From contig CAJJBM010000007.1 of NCBI GenBank assembly GCA_905182445.1, positions 1 through 41,057 of the forward strand: a stretch of 41,057 bases of DNA, written 5' to 3'. The notes beneath the pieces were generated by a model. It worked only from the letters and a program-made list of their open reading frames with translations, was not told the DNA's origin and did no database searches. This document shows positions 40,794 to 41,057 of this stretch, one piece after another (the stretch's first letter is position 1; each line of letters opens with the position of its first letter). This DNA comes from Pelagibacteraceae bacterium AG-422-B15 (lineage in GTDB: Bacteria > Pseudomonadota > Alphaproteobacteria > Pelagibacterales > AG-422-B15). Both the position numbers and the translations under genes were made by a program.

Positions 40794-41057
40794 TTAGTCA
40801 GTTTGTTTTTCGGTTAAAATTAACATTACTTTACTCTCCGAAGATAAACCACAATCGTTGTTATCTATAGCTTTTTTAAGTGCTGCATAGCCTGCACCGC
40901 CAGATTCTGAAGTATTTAAGTCATTTTCTGATAATTCTACAAGACAGTCTTTGGACTCTTGATCTGTTATAGTCATGCAATAATTGGCGGTTTGTGCCAG
41001 TGAAGATAGAGCTGCAATTGATGGAACCTTACAATCTAATCGGCCCATAATAGAAAC
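40794..41057 (-). CDS. PLP-dependent lyase (threonine dehydratase/diaminopropionate ammonia-lyase-like), 3' part
   Basis: The frame is open to the end of the window (VSIMGRLDCKVPSIAAL), so at least the N-terminal two thirds are missing; 87 residues are visible. The part has MGRLDCKVPSIAALSSLAQTA, then MTITDQESKDCLVEL, and SESGGAGYAALKKA. These resemble the C-terminal end of fold-type II PLP enzymes, and the SGGAG segment is near the phosphate/cofactor edge of that fold. In ectoine clusters a dehydratase of this kind (EutB) acts on a hydroxy-diaminobutyrate; a diaminopropionate-ammonia-lyase relative is an equally good reading. It stops 7 bases before the M20 start. Identity uncertain because it is truncated. 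Confidence 0.55.
   Translation of the reverse strand, partial: VSIMGRLDCKVPSIAALSSLAQTANYCMTITDQESKDCLVELSENDLNTSESGGAGYAALKKAIDNNDCGLSSESKVMLILTEKQTD

Overview
The window is 41 kb of A+T-rich chromosome from an alphaproteobacterium. Its closely packed genes, short intergenic gaps and osmolyte catabolism suggest a free-living marine lineage with a small genome. I cannot place it lower than class. Alphaproteobacterial markers are the DUF2948, DUF3035 and class IIA HAD (TIGR01459) families, the hisS-hisZ-hisG operon, the murA-DUF2948-hisD-infA-maf order, and a tRNA-His without an encoded G-1. I see no prophage, insertion sequence, CRISPR array or rRNA.

Layout. 1-12400 is housekeeping: the 3' part of aroC, then ispA-xseB-acyl-CoA dehydrogenase-tadA, a divergent pseudouridine synthase-rsmD pair, and a long minus-strand run (HAD, ribF, ileS, lspA, DUF3035 lipoprotein, SbmA/BacA-like transporter, pgi). 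12400-15440 holds an SDR gene and groES-groEL with a recognisable promoter and terminator. 15450-19200 is the minus-strand hisS-hisZ-hisG operon. It is preceded by a previously unlisted leader ORF encoding MITLLHHHYHI (19073-19038) and by several hairpins, which is a candidate histidine attenuator. 19200-22340 has an MFS transporter, tRNA-His, a DUF2061 protein, a secreted unknown, a 43-codon candidate gene, tRNA-Phe and maf. 22340-26420 is the infA/hisD/DUF2948/murA/dcd cluster with two further small genes upstream. 26500-33440 holds two divergent units about a 28-bp perfect palindrome: aldehyde dehydrogenase-DUF779 to the left, and propionyl-CoA synthetase, D-2-hydroxyacid dehydrogenase, acetoacetate-decarboxylase-like and 3-hydroxyacyl-CoA-dehydrogenase-like genes to the right. 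33450-37144 holds a 20-codon gene relic, putA and an Lrp/AsnC regulator.

37160-41057 looks like an ectoine/hydroxyectoine catabolic locus. It contains an ectoine hydrolase (DoeA/EutD type), EutA, an M20 deacylase in the place where DoeB/EutE would be expected, and the end of a PLP-dependent lyase. A 34-residue membrane peptide gene coupled to a VOC-fold gene lies inside it.

The histidine genes form a connected theme. The synthetase, the ATP-phosphoribosyltransferase (HisG plus HisZ), a leader that could sense charged tRNA-His, and the tRNA-His gene itself all lie within 5 kb. hisD lies 2 kb beyond. Proline (putA) and ectoine breakdown lie side by side around one Lrp-type regulator, which suggests compatible-solute use as carbon and nitrogen source.
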